64,000 nt of DNA, taken from the NCBI RefSeq assembly GCF_028401955.1, contig NZ_JAQOTJ010000013.1:62001-126000 (forward strand), given 5' to 3'. This document shows, in pieces, positions 1-7,913 of the stretch. Within the stretch, counting starts at the first letter, position 1; each line of letters opens with the position of its first letter. The notes beneath the pieces were generated by a model that was given only the letters and a program-made list of their open reading frames with translations, was not told the DNA's origin and made no database searches. The DNA comes from Bacillus sp. BP-3 (GTDB lineage Bacteria; Bacillota; Bacilli; Bacillales; Bacillaceae_G). Made by a program: the position numbers and the translations under genes.

Positions 1-57
1 CGAGCTTTCTTTCCATTCTCCGTTTATATAAAACTTATACGTCTTGCTAGTTTGCAT
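1..57 (-). CDS. gapN: NADP-dependent glyceraldehyde-3-phosphate dehydrogenase, N-terminus only
   Basis: Only the first 19 codons are inside the window. The peptide begins MQTSKTYKFYINGEWKESS, which is the usual start of the non-phosphorylating, NADP-dependent GAPDH (aldehyde dehydrogenase superfamily) of the B. cereus group. The GEW motif is the first strand of the ALDH fold. A strong AGGAGG site lies six bases upstream of the ATG at position 57. In this family the enzyme oxidises glyceraldehyde-3-phosphate directly to 3-phosphoglycerate, supplying cytosolic NADPH. Another aldehyde dehydrogenase remains possible because the catalytic Cys and Glu lie outside the window. Confidence 0.75.
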   Translation of the reverse strand, partial: MQTSKTYKFYINGEWKESS

Positions 58-157
58 AGTAAGTCCTCCTAAAAATTAGTGACTTGTAAGAGTGAGTATA
101 TGGTGATTGTAGGGGGTTTGAAAAAAAAATTCAAATGAAATGTTTGTGAATCTATTT

Positions 158-174
158 TTGGCACGGTTTTTGCA
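158..174 (+). promoter_or_regulatory. Sigma-54 (-24/-12) promoter, orphan
   Basis: TTGGCACGGTTTTTGCA matches the sigma-54 consensus TTGGCAC-N5-TTGCW with the GG and GC elements ten bases apart. The AT-rich inverted repeat at 117-135 (TTTGAA, seven A, TTCAAA) could be an activator site. The promoter points away from gapN into a stretch with no intact gene: the first structure met is the long hairpin at 223-279, then an antisense HAD pseudogene. Confidence 0.7.
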
Positions 175-222
175 TTCGCTTTCTTTGTTGTAAAATAAGG
201 CTATATTAAAGAATTATGTTGA

Positions 223-279
223 TAGTAATAAATACAGGGAAAAGACCAAGATTTGGTCCTTTTCCTGTATTTATTACTA
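223..279. terminator. Long hairpin, probable bidirectional terminator
   Basis: The two arms pair over 16 perfect bases (TAGTAATAAATACAGG) plus a second block of about ten bases with a one-base register shift; the loop is GAT. The right arm contains the stop codon of the HAD pseudogene. The structure could end both the sigma-54 transcript and the HAD transcript, though neither side has a long U-tract. Confidence 0.5.
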
Positions 280-610
280 ACTGATTACTTGTTTTGCTAA
301 CGAAATATCAGTATTAAAAAATTCTGAGTAGTCCTGTAAATGATAATCAGCTAAATCACTTTGACCTTGAAAAATGCACGTTAAAATTCCCAATTCTTTT
401 GCGAGTAATAAATCTAATTCTCTATCCCAAGTAACGAAATCGATTCTGTGTTTTGTGTGTAAATGAAGATATGCTGATGGATTGGGTTTACGAGGAAAAC
501 CATTGTCAATAGTTATCATATCAACAAAGTATTTATCCCATCCGTATTATGTTAAGGTGGCTAAACTCCCGTTCCTATGATTATGGGTCATAATTACATT
601 TTTATTTAAC
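277..610 (-). pseudogene. HAD-family hydrolase remnant (C-terminal half)
   Basis: The minus strand encodes the distal half of a HAD-IA phosphatase: a motif-II-like MTHNHRN, then YGWDKYFVDMITIDNGFPRKPNP with the conserved lysine/proline region, then a WDRELD segment where active members read GDR.LD. An in-frame TAA (547-549) splits the two parts, and the N-terminal half with the DxDxT nucleophile is missing. It cannot make a working enzyme as it stands. A second fragment of the same family's C-terminus lies at 17334-17447. Confidence 0.7.
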
Positions 611-634
611 AGAGCCTAAAATAAAAAAACAATT

Positions 635-662
635 GACAGAAAAGTCTTTAAAGTTATAAAAT
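635..662 (+). promoter_or_regulatory. Sigma-A promoter of the bmr leader transcript
   Basis: TTGACA (635-640) and TATAAT (657-662) are both perfect consensus hexamers with a 16-base spacer. Transcription would start near 669, about 30 bases before the leader peptide, and give a 380-base leader before bmrC. Confidence 0.7.
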
Positions 663-699
663 TAAAAATGGAAAATAAAAGAAGAAGGAGGTGTGCGTG

Positions 700-777
700 A
701 TGATTGTAATCGTATATATGACTGGCTTACATGTTTTACACAATAAATATCATCACGCAACCTCTACGGACAAATAA
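700..777 (+). CDS. Leader peptide of the bmrCD attenuator (25 aa)
   Basis: A strong AAGGAGGTG site (685-693) precedes ATG at 700. The peptide starts MIVIVYMTGLHVLHNK and ends TSTDK. Its stop codon overlaps the first base of the possible antiterminator arm (777-785). In B. subtilis the bmrCD genes are preceded by the short coding sequence bmrB, whose translation controls a terminator when ribosome-targeting drugs stall the ribosome. Position and context here are the same, though the peptide sequence need not be conserved. I infer it acts by being translated rather than as a free peptide. Confidence 0.65.
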   Translation: MIVIVYMTGLHVLHNKYHHATSTDK

Positions 778-806
778 CGCTTCTTGTTAGCCTGAAAAGA
801 AAGCGT
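777..806 (+). promoter_or_regulatory. Candidate antiterminator stem
   Basis: ACGCTTCTT (777-785) can pair with AAGAAAGCGT (797-806) with one bulged A. This uses the first six bases of the 5' arm of the terminator at 801-833, so the two folds exclude each other. A ribosome that reaches the leader stop codon would cover 777-785 and favour termination; one stalled earlier in the leader would leave it free. The mechanism is inferred from the pairing. Confidence 0.5.
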
Positions 807-837
807 ACGTTGCGTGTGCCGTAACGTACGCTTTTAT
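801..837 (+). terminator. Attenuator hairpin 1
   Basis: Perfect 11-bp stem AAGCGTACGTT (801-811) with AACGTACGCTT (823-833), 11-base loop, short T run. It lies between the leader peptide and bmrC. Confidence 0.7.
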
Positions 838-846
838 GCGTTTTTC

Positions 847-892
847 GCATATCGTCAAAGCGACGGTATGCCTTTTTTTGTCTTTTTTTTTT
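847..892 (+). terminator. Attenuator hairpin 2 with long U-tract
   Basis: Stem GCATATCGTC (847-856) with GACGGTATGC (862-871) contains one G-U pair and is followed by two T runs to 892. It is the stronger terminator of the pair. An upstream mini-hairpin ATGCG/CGCAT (836-850) would compete for the base of its 5' arm. Confidence 0.7.
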
Positions 893-901
893 AGATTGTT
901 C

Positions 902-917
902 CTATACATTTGTATAG
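902..917. promoter_or_regulatory. Short inverted repeat CTATAC-N4-GTATAG
   Basis: Six-base arms with a four-base centre, placed just after the second attenuator and before the small reading frame at 953. It could be an operator; no function can be read from the sequence. Confidence 0.25.
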
Positions 918-952
918 TTTCAATAAGTAATTTTAGAAAGGTAGGAATGACG

Positions 953-1006
953 ATGGAAAAGTATGAGGTGCGTATGGTAAAAACGGAGACGCTAGATAGC
1001 GGATAA
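953..1006 (+). CDS. Small reading frame (17 aa) upstream of bmrC
   Basis: ATG at 953 follows an AGGAATGACG site and gives MEKYEVRMVKTETLDSG. It lies downstream of both attenuators and 41 bases before bmrC. It may be a second translated leader or chance; charged, with no membrane segment. Not recognised. Confidence 0.3.
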   Translation: MEKYEVRMVKTETLDSG

Positions 1007-1047
1007 CGAGTCTATGTTTATACAACAACGAGAAGGGAGAGGTTATA

Positions 1048-2802
1048 TTGTTTTCTGTATTACAAAAATTAACATGGTTTTTTAAAACGCATTGGAAAAG
1101 GTATAGCATTGCGATTGTTTGTTTACTTTTTGTCAATGTCATTGAGGTGATCCCGCCAAAATTAATTGGATTAGCAATTGATGATATAAAAGCTGGGGAT
1201 TTAACAAATGCGGGAATTATGAAGTATGTAGGGATGTTGCTCATGGCAGCAGCTGCAGGTTATGTACTTTCTTATGTGTGGCAATATCAGTTATTTGGCG
1301 GTGCATTTGTGCTTGAAAAAACGATGCGTACGAAATTTATGGGACATTTGCTGAAGATGACGCCAACTTTTTATCAGAAAAACCGTACAGGTGATTTAAT
1401 GGCGAGGGCAACGAATGATTTAAAAGCAATTGCCATGACAGCTGGATTTGGTATTTTAACGCTCGTTGATTCGAGTTTATATATGCTGACAATTGTGCTG
1501 ATGATGGGCATTTCAATTAGTTGGAAGTTAACACTTGCAGCACTATTACCGTTGCCGATTATGGCGTATGCAGTGAGTACTTATGGAAAGAAACTACATG
1601 ATCGCTTTACAGTTGCTCAAGATACATTTGGCGATATGAACGATAAAGTGCTAGAGTCGATTGCTGGTGTACGTGTGATTCGTGCTTATGTACAGGAAAG
1701 AGAAGATGAGAAGCGCTTCAATACGTTAGCGACAGATGTGTATGAAAAGAATATGAAGGTCGCAAAAATTGATTCGCTTTTTCAACCGACAGTGAAAATG
1801 CTTGTGGGGATGAGTTATTTAATTGGCCTTGTGTACGGGGCGTTTTTAGTATTTCAAAATGAGGTAACGCTTGGGGAACTTGTATCGTTTAATGTGTACC
1901 TTGGCATGATGATTTGGCCGATGTTTGCGATTGGGGAGCTGATTAATGTCATGCAGCGCGGGAATGCGTCGCTTGATCGTGTAAATGAAACGTTAGCATA
2001 TAAGCAAGATGTACAAAACGTAAAGAAACCTGTACGTGTACATCAGCCAGACTGTATTGATTTTGAAGATGTATCTTTTTCTTACCCGACATCTTCTACG
2101 TTCAATTTAAAAAACGTTTCGTTTTCGCTTAGCAGAGGAGAAACGCTTGGGATTGTTGGAAGAACAGGAAGCGGAAAAACAACGCTCGTTCGGCAGCTTC
2201 TGCGTCAGTATCCACTTGGGACAGGGGAAATTGCAGTGTCAGGTATACCGATGCAAAATATTCATATCGATCAAGTATTAAGCTGGGTTGGATATGTTCC
2301 GCAAGAACACATTCTATTTTCCAAAACAGCGCGGGAAAATATTTTATTTGGGAACGGAGAAGCGAGTGAAGAGGAGCTGCAAAAGGCCATTGAAATTGCT
2401 GCTTTTACGAAAGACTTGGAATTTTTGCCGGATGGACTTGAAACGCTTGTTGGAGAAAAAGGTGTATCGCTATCTGGCGGGCAAAAACAGCGTATTTCCA
2501 TTGCACGTGCAGTCATTCAAAATCCAGAAATTTTAATTTTAGACGATTCGTTATCAGCAGTTGATGCAAGAACGGAAGCCACAATTATTGAAAATATTAG
2601 GAAAGAACGAAGCGGAAAAACGACGATTATTACGACGCATCGTTTATCAGCAACGCAGCATGCGGATTGGATTCTTGTGATGGATAATGGGAAAATTGTT
2701 GAAGAAGGAACGCATAATATGCTGATTCAAAAGGGCGGTTGGTATACAGAACAGTTTGAAAGACAACAAGGGGAAATCGTAGAAGGCGAGGTGAAAATAT
2801 GA
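1048..2802 (+). CDS. bmrC: Heterodimeric multidrug ABC exporter, subunit BmrC
   Basis: At 584 aa it is almost the length of B. subtilis BmrC (YheI). Residues 1-310 form the six-helix exporter domain; the ATPase domain follows with Walker A GRTGSGKTT near 370, signature LSGGQ near 475 and Walker B ending in Asp499-Asp500. Asp500 replaces the catalytic glutamate, the hallmark of the degenerate site in BmrC-type subunits. The start is TTG at 1048 behind AGAAGGGAGAGG. Its stop codon overlaps the ATG of bmrD by four bases (ATGA), so the two are translationally coupled. With BmrD it should export drugs across the membrane. Expression is probably induced by translation inhibitors through the attenuators at 801-892. 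Confidence 0.9.
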   Translation: MFSVLQKLTWFFKTHWKRYSIAIVCLLFVNVIEVIPPKLIGLAIDDIKAGDLTNAGIMKYVGMLLMAAAAGYVLSYVWQYQLFGGAFVLEKTMRTKFMGHLLKMTPTFYQKNRTGDLMARATNDLKAIAMTAGFGILTLVDSSLYMLTIVLMMGISISWKLTLAALLPLPIMAYAVSTYGKKLHDRFTVAQDTFGDMNDKVLESIAGVRVIRAYVQEREDEKRFNTLATDVYEKNMKVAKIDSLFQPTVKMLVGMSYLIGLVYGAFLVFQNEVTLGELVSFNVYLGMMIWPMFAIGELINVMQRGNASLDRVNETLAYKQDVQNVKKPVRVHQPDCIDFEDVSFSYPTSSTFNLKNVSFSLSRGETLGIVGRTGSGKTTLVRQLLRQYPLGTGEIAVSGIPMQNIHIDQVLSWVGYVPQEHILFSKTARENILFGNGEASEEELQKAIEIAAFTKDLEFLPDGLETLVGEKGVSLSGGQKQRISIARAVIQNPEILILDDSLSAVDARTEATIIENIRKERSGKTTIITTHRLSATQHADWILVMDNGKIVEEGTHNMLIQKGGWYTEQFERQQGEIVEGEVKI

Positions 2803-4799
2803 GTGTTGGAAAACGATTATTTCAATATGCGATGAAAGTAAAAACAACGATTGGCATTGCTTTAGCGATGTTATTTATTTTCGTTATTGCGGAATTAGCT
2901 GGGCCGTTTGTGGCAAAAACGATGATTGATGAACATATTGTTGGCATTGAAAGGCCTTGGTATGAAACAGTAGAAGGAGATGATGCTGTTTTTTATCACA
3001 ACACTTGGTATAAGCGAAGTGATCGGTTTGAAGCAGGCGAGCAGAAAGGAAAAGAAGTGCGCATTGTTCAAATTGGCCGCGACTATTATTTTATTCCGAA
3101 TAAATTTTCACTGGAAGGAACGCGCTCTGTAAAAGGAGACATGGTGACGATTCAACAAGGGAAAGCGGCGCAAGTATATAAAGGAACTAAGCTTACAGGG
3201 AAGGAAGTTTTCTCGTTTTATCAACCAGAAATAAAACGATTATTGTTACTCGGAGGTGGATATTTAGCTCTTTTACTTGTTGTATCCCTCTTTGCGTATG
3301 GAAAACAATTTTATTTACAAAAAGCAGCGAATAAAATTATTCAAATTATGCGAGAAGACGTGTTTTCTCACATTCAAACATTACCGATTCGCTACTTTGA
3401 TCATTTACCCGCCGGGAAAATTGTTTCTCGTGTGACAAATGATACGGAGGCGATTCGCGAGCTATATGTAACGGTATTATCGACATTCTTTTCTAGCTTT
3501 ATTTATATTATTGGTATTTTTGTTGCCTTGTTCTTATTGGATGCAAAGCTTGCGCTTATGTGTTTAATCTTAATTCCGATTTTATGTGTGTGGGCAATTT
3601 TTTATCGAAAATATGCATCTGTATACAATCATAAAATGCGCTCACGTTTGTCGGACATTAATGGAAAAGTGAATGAATCCATTCAAGGGATGCCGATCAT
3701 TCAAGCGTTTCGTCAAGAACGTGCGACAAAGCAAGAATTTGAACAATTAAACGAAGAGTATTATATGTACCAAAATAAAATTTTAAGTTTAAATGCAGCA
3801 ACGTCTCATAACTTAGTTGGCGTACTCCGCAACATTGCATTTACTGGTGTGATTTGGTACTTTGGCGGCGCGTCATTAAGTGCAGCAGGAGTGATTTCGT
3901 TAGGTGTGTTATACGCGTTCGTTGATTATTTAACGCGATTATTCTCACCAATTACAAATATGGTGAATCAGTTAGCGAACTTAGAGCAAGCGCGCGTTGC
4001 TGCTGAGCGTGTGTTTGAATTGTTAGATGAAAAGGGAGAAACGGTGCGGGAAGAGCACATTCCGCAAATGCAAGGAAATGTTCGTTTTGATAATGTTTCG
4101 TTTTCTTATAATGGGAAAGATGAAGTGTTGCAGAATATTTCCTTTGATGCGAAGAAAGGGGAAACAATTGCGTTAGTCGGCCATACTGGATCAGGAAAAA
4201 GCTCGATTATGAATGTACTCTTTCAGTTTTATGAATTTCAAAAAGGCAGCATCAAAATTGATGGATACGATATAAAAGACATTCCAAAACAAGCGCTTCG
4301 CGAACATATGGGAATTGTTCTGCAAGATCCATTTCTATTTACAGGAACAGTTGCTTCTAATGTAAGTTTAGAGCAAGAACGTATTTCGAAAGAAACGATT
4401 GTGAAAGCGCTGCGTGACGTTGGAGCAGAACGTTTTGCGGGTAACATTGAGGAAGAAATAACGGAAAAAGGAAGTACGCTTTCGACAGGTGAAAGGCAGC
4501 TTATTTCTTTCGCCCGGGCACTTGCCTTTGATCCAGCCATTTTAATTTTAGATGAAGCAACATCTAGCATCGATACGGAAACAGAGGCAGTAATTCAACA
4601 GGCGCTCGAAGTCGTGAAAAAAGGGCGAACGACATTTATTATTGCCCACCGTTTATCAACGATAAAAAGTGCTGACCAAATTATCGTACTAGATCGTGGA
4701 ACGATTCTTGAAAAAGGTTCGCATGAAGAGTTGATGGAAAAGCAAGGACGTTACTATGAAATGTATAATACACAAATGGCAAATAGTCAAAGTGCGTAA
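2799..4799 (+). CDS. bmrD: Heterodimeric multidrug ABC exporter, subunit BmrD
   Basis: A 666-aa exporter subunit (YheH/BmrD type). It has the family's extra soluble insert after the first helix (about residues 48-140, including YEHIVGIERPWY-like sequence), then the membrane domain and an ATPase domain with Walker A GHTGSGKSS, a degenerate signature LSTGE and Walker B LDEATS with the catalytic Glu586. This complements BmrC: BmrC supplies a canonical LSGGQ signature, BmrD the catalytic Glu, giving one competent and one degenerate ATP site per dimer. The gene overlaps bmrC by four bases. Confidence 0.9.
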   Translation: MSVGKRLFQYAMKVKTTIGIALAMLFIFVIAELAGPFVAKTMIDEHIVGIERPWYETVEGDDAVFYHNTWYKRSDRFEAGEQKGKEVRIVQIGRDYYFIPNKFSLEGTRSVKGDMVTIQQGKAAQVYKGTKLTGKEVFSFYQPEIKRLLLLGGGYLALLLVVSLFAYGKQFYLQKAANKIIQIMREDVFSHIQTLPIRYFDHLPAGKIVSRVTNDTEAIRELYVTVLSTFFSSFIYIIGIFVALFLLDAKLALMCLILIPILCVWAIFYRKYASVYNHKMRSRLSDINGKVNESIQGMPIIQAFRQERATKQEFEQLNEEYYMYQNKILSLNAATSHNLVGVLRNIAFTGVIWYFGGASLSAAGVISLGVLYAFVDYLTRLFSPITNMVNQLANLEQARVAAERVFELLDEKGETVREEHIPQMQGNVRFDNVSFSYNGKDEVLQNISFDAKKGETIALVGHTGSGKSSIMNVLFQFYEFQKGSIKIDGYDIKDIPKQALREHMGIVLQDPFLFTGTVASNVSLEQERISKETIVKALRDVGAERFAGNIEEEITEKGSTLSTGERQLISFARALAFDPAILILDEATSSIDTETEAVIQQALEVVKKGRTTFIIAHRLSTIKSADQIIVLDRGTILEKGSHEELMEKQGRYYEMYNTQMANSQSA

Positions 4800-4897
4800 C
4801 GTTCACGGAATGTTCAGATAATTTTAAAGTAATGTTTACAAGTAGGACGTATTTCCCCTTTGTCTATATGGTACGTTGAACAAAAGGGGGAATATAA

Positions 4898-4981
4898 ATG
4901 GAGGAATTATCAGTTACTTTTAACATTGCGTTCTTTTTGTTATTATGCGGAATGATTGGATATTGTGTGTTAGATTCTTGA
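4898..4981 (+). CDS. Small hydrophobic membrane peptide (27 aa)
   Basis: AAAGGGGGA precedes ATG at 4898. The peptide is MEELSVTF, then a single membrane segment of about 16 residues (NIAFFLLLCGMIGYCV), then LDS. The stop codon abuts a strong terminator, which supports a real short gene. Not recognised; single-pass peptides of this size often associate with a membrane complex. Confidence 0.5.
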   Translation: MEELSVTFNIAFFLLLCGMIGYCVLDS

Positions 4982-5013
4982 AGAACTTGCCAAAGTAGCA
5001 AGTTCTTTTTTTG
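4981..5013 (+). terminator. Rho-independent terminator
   Basis: AAGAACTTGC (4981-4990) pairs with GCAAGTTCTT (4998-5007), followed by T7. Confidence 0.85.
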
Positions 5014-5085
5014 TGCTTCGATGTTCACATGATTGATTTTGATTGAAAAGGATACACTAAGTGAGAACATTTTGATTGAAAAATG

Positions 5086-5137
5086 TTGCAAGATTGAATA
5101 GAATACGTTAATGTTATTCTTAAATTCCTATCAGAAT
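5086..5137 (+). promoter_or_regulatory. Possible promoter and CymR-like site of the importer operon
   Basis: TTGCAA (5086-5091), 17-base spacer and TAATGT (5109-5114) could be a sigma-A promoter. The downstream TAAATTCCTATCAGAATA (5121-5138) contains an AAATTCCNAT half-site like that reported for the cysteine regulator CymR. The second half is poor, so this is tentative. Confidence 0.25.
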
Positions 5138-5155
5138 ACTTGGAGGATTACTATC

Positions 5156-5962
5156 ATGAAAAAATTACTTTCATTTTTCGTACTTGCACTACTAGTTGTA
5201 GGAGTTGTAGCAGGTTGCGGAAAACAAGCAAAAGATAATACAGCGCCAAGCACTAGCAAAGATGCGCTTGAGCAAATTAAGAAGAGCGGAGAGCTTGTTG
5301 TTGGAACAGAAGGTACATACCCGCCGTTCACATTCCATGATGGAAATGGAAAGTTAACTGGGTTTGATGTTGAAATTGCAGAAGAAGTAGCAAAACGTCT
5401 TGGGGTGAAAGCAGTATTTAAAGAAACACAATGGGACAGCTTATTTGCTGGACTTGATGCAAAGCGTGTTGATATGATTGCGAACGAAGTCGGAATTCGT
5501 GAAGATCGCCAAAAGAAATATGATTTTTCTAATCCATACGTATCATCTTCAGCAGTACTTGTGATTCCAAAAGATAAAGATAAACCAGCGAAATTCACAG
5601 ATGTGAAAGGTTTAAAAGCAGCACAGTCTTTAACAAGTAACTTCAGCGACATCGCGAAGAAAAACGGTGCAGAAATCGTTGGGGTAGAAGGATTTAACCA
5701 AGCGGTTGAATTATTAAACTCTGGACGCGTTGATTTCACAATTAATGATCGTTTATCTGTGTTGAATTATTTAAAAACAAAACCAGATGCAAAAGTAAAA
5801 ATTGTTGATACAGAAAAAGAAGCATCAAAAAGTGGTTTAATGTTCCGTAAAGGCAGCGACAAATTGGTTGCTGAAGTAAACAAAGCATTAGATGACATGA
5901 AAAAAGACGGCACATACGAAAAAATATCGAAGAAATGGTTTGGTGAAGATGTATCTAAGTAA
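5156..5962 (+). CDS. tcyA: Amino-acid (cystine-type) ABC transporter, substrate-binding lipoprotein
   Basis: The start is ATG at 5156 behind TTGGAGGA; the in-frame upstream extension has no ribosome site. Residues 1-20 are a lipoprotein signal with lipobox VVAGC, so Cys21 is acylated. The rest is a family-3 solute-binding protein: [13 protein letters not shown] near the start, [17 protein letters not shown], and [11 protein letters not shown] in the second lobe. Its neighbours are a matching permease and ATPase, as in B. subtilis tcyABC (L-cystine import). The cystine assignment rests on that layout and overall likeness; another polar amino acid is possible. Confidence 0.75.
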   Translation: MKKLLSFFVLALLVVGVVAGCGKQAKDNTAPSTSKDALEQIKKSGELVVGTEGTYPPFTFHDGNGKLTGFDVEIAEEVAKRLGVKAVFKETQWDSLFAGLDAKRVDMIANEVGIREDRQKKYDFSNPYVSSSAVLVIPKDKDKPAKFTDVKGLKAAQSLTSNFSDIAKKNGAEIVGVEGFNQAVELLNSGRVDFTINDRLSVLNYLKTKPDAKVKIVDTEKEASKSGLMFRKGSDKLVAEVNKALDDMKKDGTYEKISKKWFGEDVSK

Positions 5963-6650
5963 TGCTATATTGGATTTAGATCGATTATCTGTTTGGATTG
6001 ATATAACAAAAGCATCCTTCATGCCTATGCTGAAGGGTGCTCTTTTCAATACGATACCGCTCACATTGATTACATTTATAATTGGTTTAGCGTTAGCAAC
6101 GGTAACAGCGCTATGCCGCATCTCGGGAAATCGTGTGCTAGAGTGGATTGCACGCATCTATGTATCTATTATTCGCGGGACACCGCTTCTTGTTCAGTTA
6201 TTTATTATTTTTTATGGACTGCCGACAATAGGGATTACAATTAATTCCTTTCCAGCAGCGATCATTGGATTTTCGTTAAATGTCGGAGCGTACGCTTCAG
6301 AAATTATTCGCGCTTCGATTTTATCGATTCCGAAAGGGCAATGGGAGGCGGCTTATACAATTGGTATGTCGTACCCGCAAGCGCTGCGCCGCGTTATTCT
6401 GCCACAGGCAACGCGCGTTTCGATTCCGCCTCTATCCAATACATTTATTAGTTTGATTAAAGACACATCGCTGGCGTCATTAATTTTAGTAACAGAAATG
6501 TTTCGGAAAGCGCAGGAAATTGCAGCGACAAACTATGAATTTTTAATTGTTTATACAGAAGCAGGACTGATTTACTGGGTCATTTGTTTCTTACTATCGA
6601 TTGTACAGCAAATGCTTGAAAAACGAGCGGAGCGTTATGTTTTAAAATAA
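5949..6650 (+). CDS. tcyB: Amino-acid ABC transporter, permease
   Basis: A 233-aa polar amino-acid permease of the HisM/GlnP type with about five membrane segments, an N-terminal [18 protein letters not shown] segment and the cytoplasmic EAA loop near [20 protein letters not shown], which docks on the ATPase. I take ATG at 5949; a TTG at 5940 is in frame. Either start overlaps the end of the binding-protein gene, indicating coupled translation. Confidence 0.8.
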   Translation: MYLSNAILDLDRLSVWIDITKASFMPMLKGALFNTIPLTLITFIIGLALATVTALCRISGNRVLEWIARIYVSIIRGTPLLVQLFIIFYGLPTIGITINSFPAAIIGFSLNVGAYASEIIRASILSIPKGQWEAAYTIGMSYPQALRRVILPQATRVSIPPLSNTFISLIKDTSLASLILVTEMFRKAQEIAATNYEFLIVYTEAGLIYWVICFLLSIVQQMLEKRAERYVLK

Positions 6651-6677
6651 TCCTTGTTAAAAGGAGTTTTTGTTTTT

Positions 6678-7412
6678 ATGATTTCAATTCAACATTTACA
6701 AAAAAGTTTCGGTGATAACACCGTTTTGAAGCAAATTGATATGGAAGTAGATAAAGGTGAAGTTGTTGTTATTATAGGGCCTTCTGGTTCGGGGAAGACA
6801 ACATTGCTTCGTTGTCTAAACGTACTAGAAAAACCGAATAGTGGTGTCATTCGTATCGGTAAGGAAACACTCGATTTTTCGAAAAAAGTGACGAAGCGTG
6901 ATATTGTGCAGTTGCGCACGCAAACAGGTATGGTGTTTCAACATCACAATTTATTCCCGCATTTTACAGCGCGTGAAAATGTAATGGAAGGCCTTGTCAC
7001 AGTGAAGAACGTATCAAAAGAGAAGGCAAAAGAAAAAGCGGAGTACTTTCTGAGAAAAGTAGGACTCGGTGATAAGATGGATTTATATCCATTCCAGCTT
7101 TCAGGTGGACAGCAGCAGCGCGTAGGGATTGCGCGCGCGCTAGCGATGGAGCCGCAAGTCATTTTGTTTGATGAACCGACATCAGCACTTGACCCTGAAC
7201 TTGTGCAAGAAGTGCTAAAAGTAATGAAAGAACTTGCACAGGAAGGTATGACAATGGTCATTGTTACGCATGAGATGCGCTTTGCACATCAAATTGCGAA
7301 CCGTGTTATTTTTATGGATGGCGGTGTCATTGTGGAACAAGGTACACCGGAAGAAGTTTTGGTACATCCGAAAGAAGAACGTACGAAAAAGTTTTTACAA
7401 ATGCTGCAGTAA
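6678..7412 (+). CDS. tcyC: Amino-acid ABC transporter, ATP-binding protein
   Basis: The start is ATG at 6678 after AAGGAG. The 244-aa ATPase carries Walker [10 protein letters not shown], the Q-loop in [12 protein letters not shown], signature LSGGQQQR, Walker [13 protein letters not shown] and the H-loop in VTHEM. These are typical of GlnQ/TcyC importers. It is the last gene of the three-gene operon and is followed directly by a terminator. Confidence 0.85.
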   Translation: MISIQHLQKSFGDNTVLKQIDMEVDKGEVVVIIGPSGSGKTTLLRCLNVLEKPNSGVIRIGKETLDFSKKVTKRDIVQLRTQTGMVFQHHNLFPHFTARENVMEGLVTVKNVSKEKAKEKAEYFLRKVGLGDKMDLYPFQLSGGQQQRVGIARALAMEPQVILFDEPTSALDPELVQEVLKVMKELAQEGMTMVIVTHEMRFAHQIANRVIFMDGGVIVEQGTPEEVLVHPKEERTKKFLQMLQ

Positions 7413-7417
7413 TATAG

Positions 7418-7452
7418 AAAGGTCTCAAGCGATGCTTGAGACCTTTTTGCCA
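7418..7452 (+). terminator. Rho-independent terminator
   Basis: AAAGGTCTCAAGC (7418-7430) pairs perfectly with GCTTGAGACCTTT (7434-7446). It can serve both the importer operon and the convergent SASP gene. Confidence 0.85.
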
Positions 7453-7459
7453 TATATAT

Positions 7460-7660
7460 TTATTTGTGAAACCCGCCAAGGCTTTGTTCAGCCATTGCTA
7501 CTAAACGCTTTGTAATTTCTCCACCTACTGAACCATTAGCACGAGCTGTTGTATCTGCACCTAATGTTACTCCAAATTCAGTTGCAATTTCGTATTTCAT
7601 TTGGTCTAAAGCACTCTCTGCACCAGGTACTACTAATTGGTTGGAATTACGGTTTGTCAT
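7460..7660 (-). CDS. Alpha/beta-type small acid-soluble spore protein
   Basis: A 66-aa SASP with both family signatures: [10 protein letters not shown] (including the GPR protease site around the Glu) and the [17 protein letters not shown]-binding block. Such proteins coat and protect spore DNA and are degraded at germination. ATG at 7660 follows AAGGAGGATATATACT. A sigma-G promoter lies at 7762-7790 and the 5' leader holds a tRNA-like structure. The location matches sspB (yheF) in B. subtilis, but the B. cereus group has several copies, so no symbol is given. Confidence 0.92.
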   Translation of the reverse strand: MTNRNSNQLVVPGAESALDQMKYEIATEFGVTLGADTTARANGSVGGEITKRLVAMAEQSLGGFHK

Positions 7661-7687
7661 AGTATATATCCTCCTTAGTGTGAGTTT

Positions 7688-7739
7688 TGGTTGGATTAGC
7701 TGGAGTTGAACCAGAATCGCCCCGTTTGGCACTAATCCA
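7688..7739 (-). ncRNA. tRNA-like element in the SASP leader
   Basis: On the minus strand TGGATTA (7739-7733) pairs perfectly over seven bases with TAATCCA (7698-7692), which is followed by A and CCA (7691-7688). The pairing strand is preceded directly by a T-arm-like hairpin, CTGG-TTCAACT-CCAG, whose loop fits the tRNA T-loop consensus TTCRANY. Only about 17 bases sit where the D arm, anticodon arm and variable loop should be. It lies about 30 bases upstream of the SASP start codon, within the predicted sigma-G transcript. Either a degenerate tRNA or a functional tRNA mimic. Confidence 0.5.
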
Positions 7740-7761
7740 TCGTGTGGAGTGATTGTACTCA

Positions 7762-7790
7762 TAGTATGGATGATACGTAGAAAGATATGC
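7762..7790 (-). promoter_or_regulatory. Sigma-G promoter of the minus-strand SASP gene
   Basis: On the minus strand a GCATAT -35 element (7785-7790) and CATACTA -10 element (7762-7768) are separated by 16 bases, matching forespore sigma-G promoters. The transcript would have a leader of about 95 bases. Confidence 0.65.
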
Positions 7791-7852
7791 GAGATATTGT
7801 TTTGTAAAATTTGTAAATTTAAACAAATGCCAAAAATTACACATGTTCTGTT

Positions 7853-7882
7853 TGCATAGAAAAAATGTGCTTTTACATACTA
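7853..7882 (+). promoter_or_regulatory. Sigma-G promoter of the plus-strand SASP gene
   Basis: TGCATA (7853-7858), a 17-base spacer and CATACTA (7876-7882) fit the sigma-G consensus. It is divergent from the minus-strand copy in the same intergenic region. Confidence 0.7.
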
Positions 7883-7913
7883 TGAATACACCAATACAAG
7901 GAGGTGATATAAC

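Noticed and set aside
5131-5739. Long reading frame on the minus strand across the binding-protein gene
   Set aside because: It lies inside a clear lipoprotein gene, has no ribosome site, and its composition is just the complement of the coding strand.
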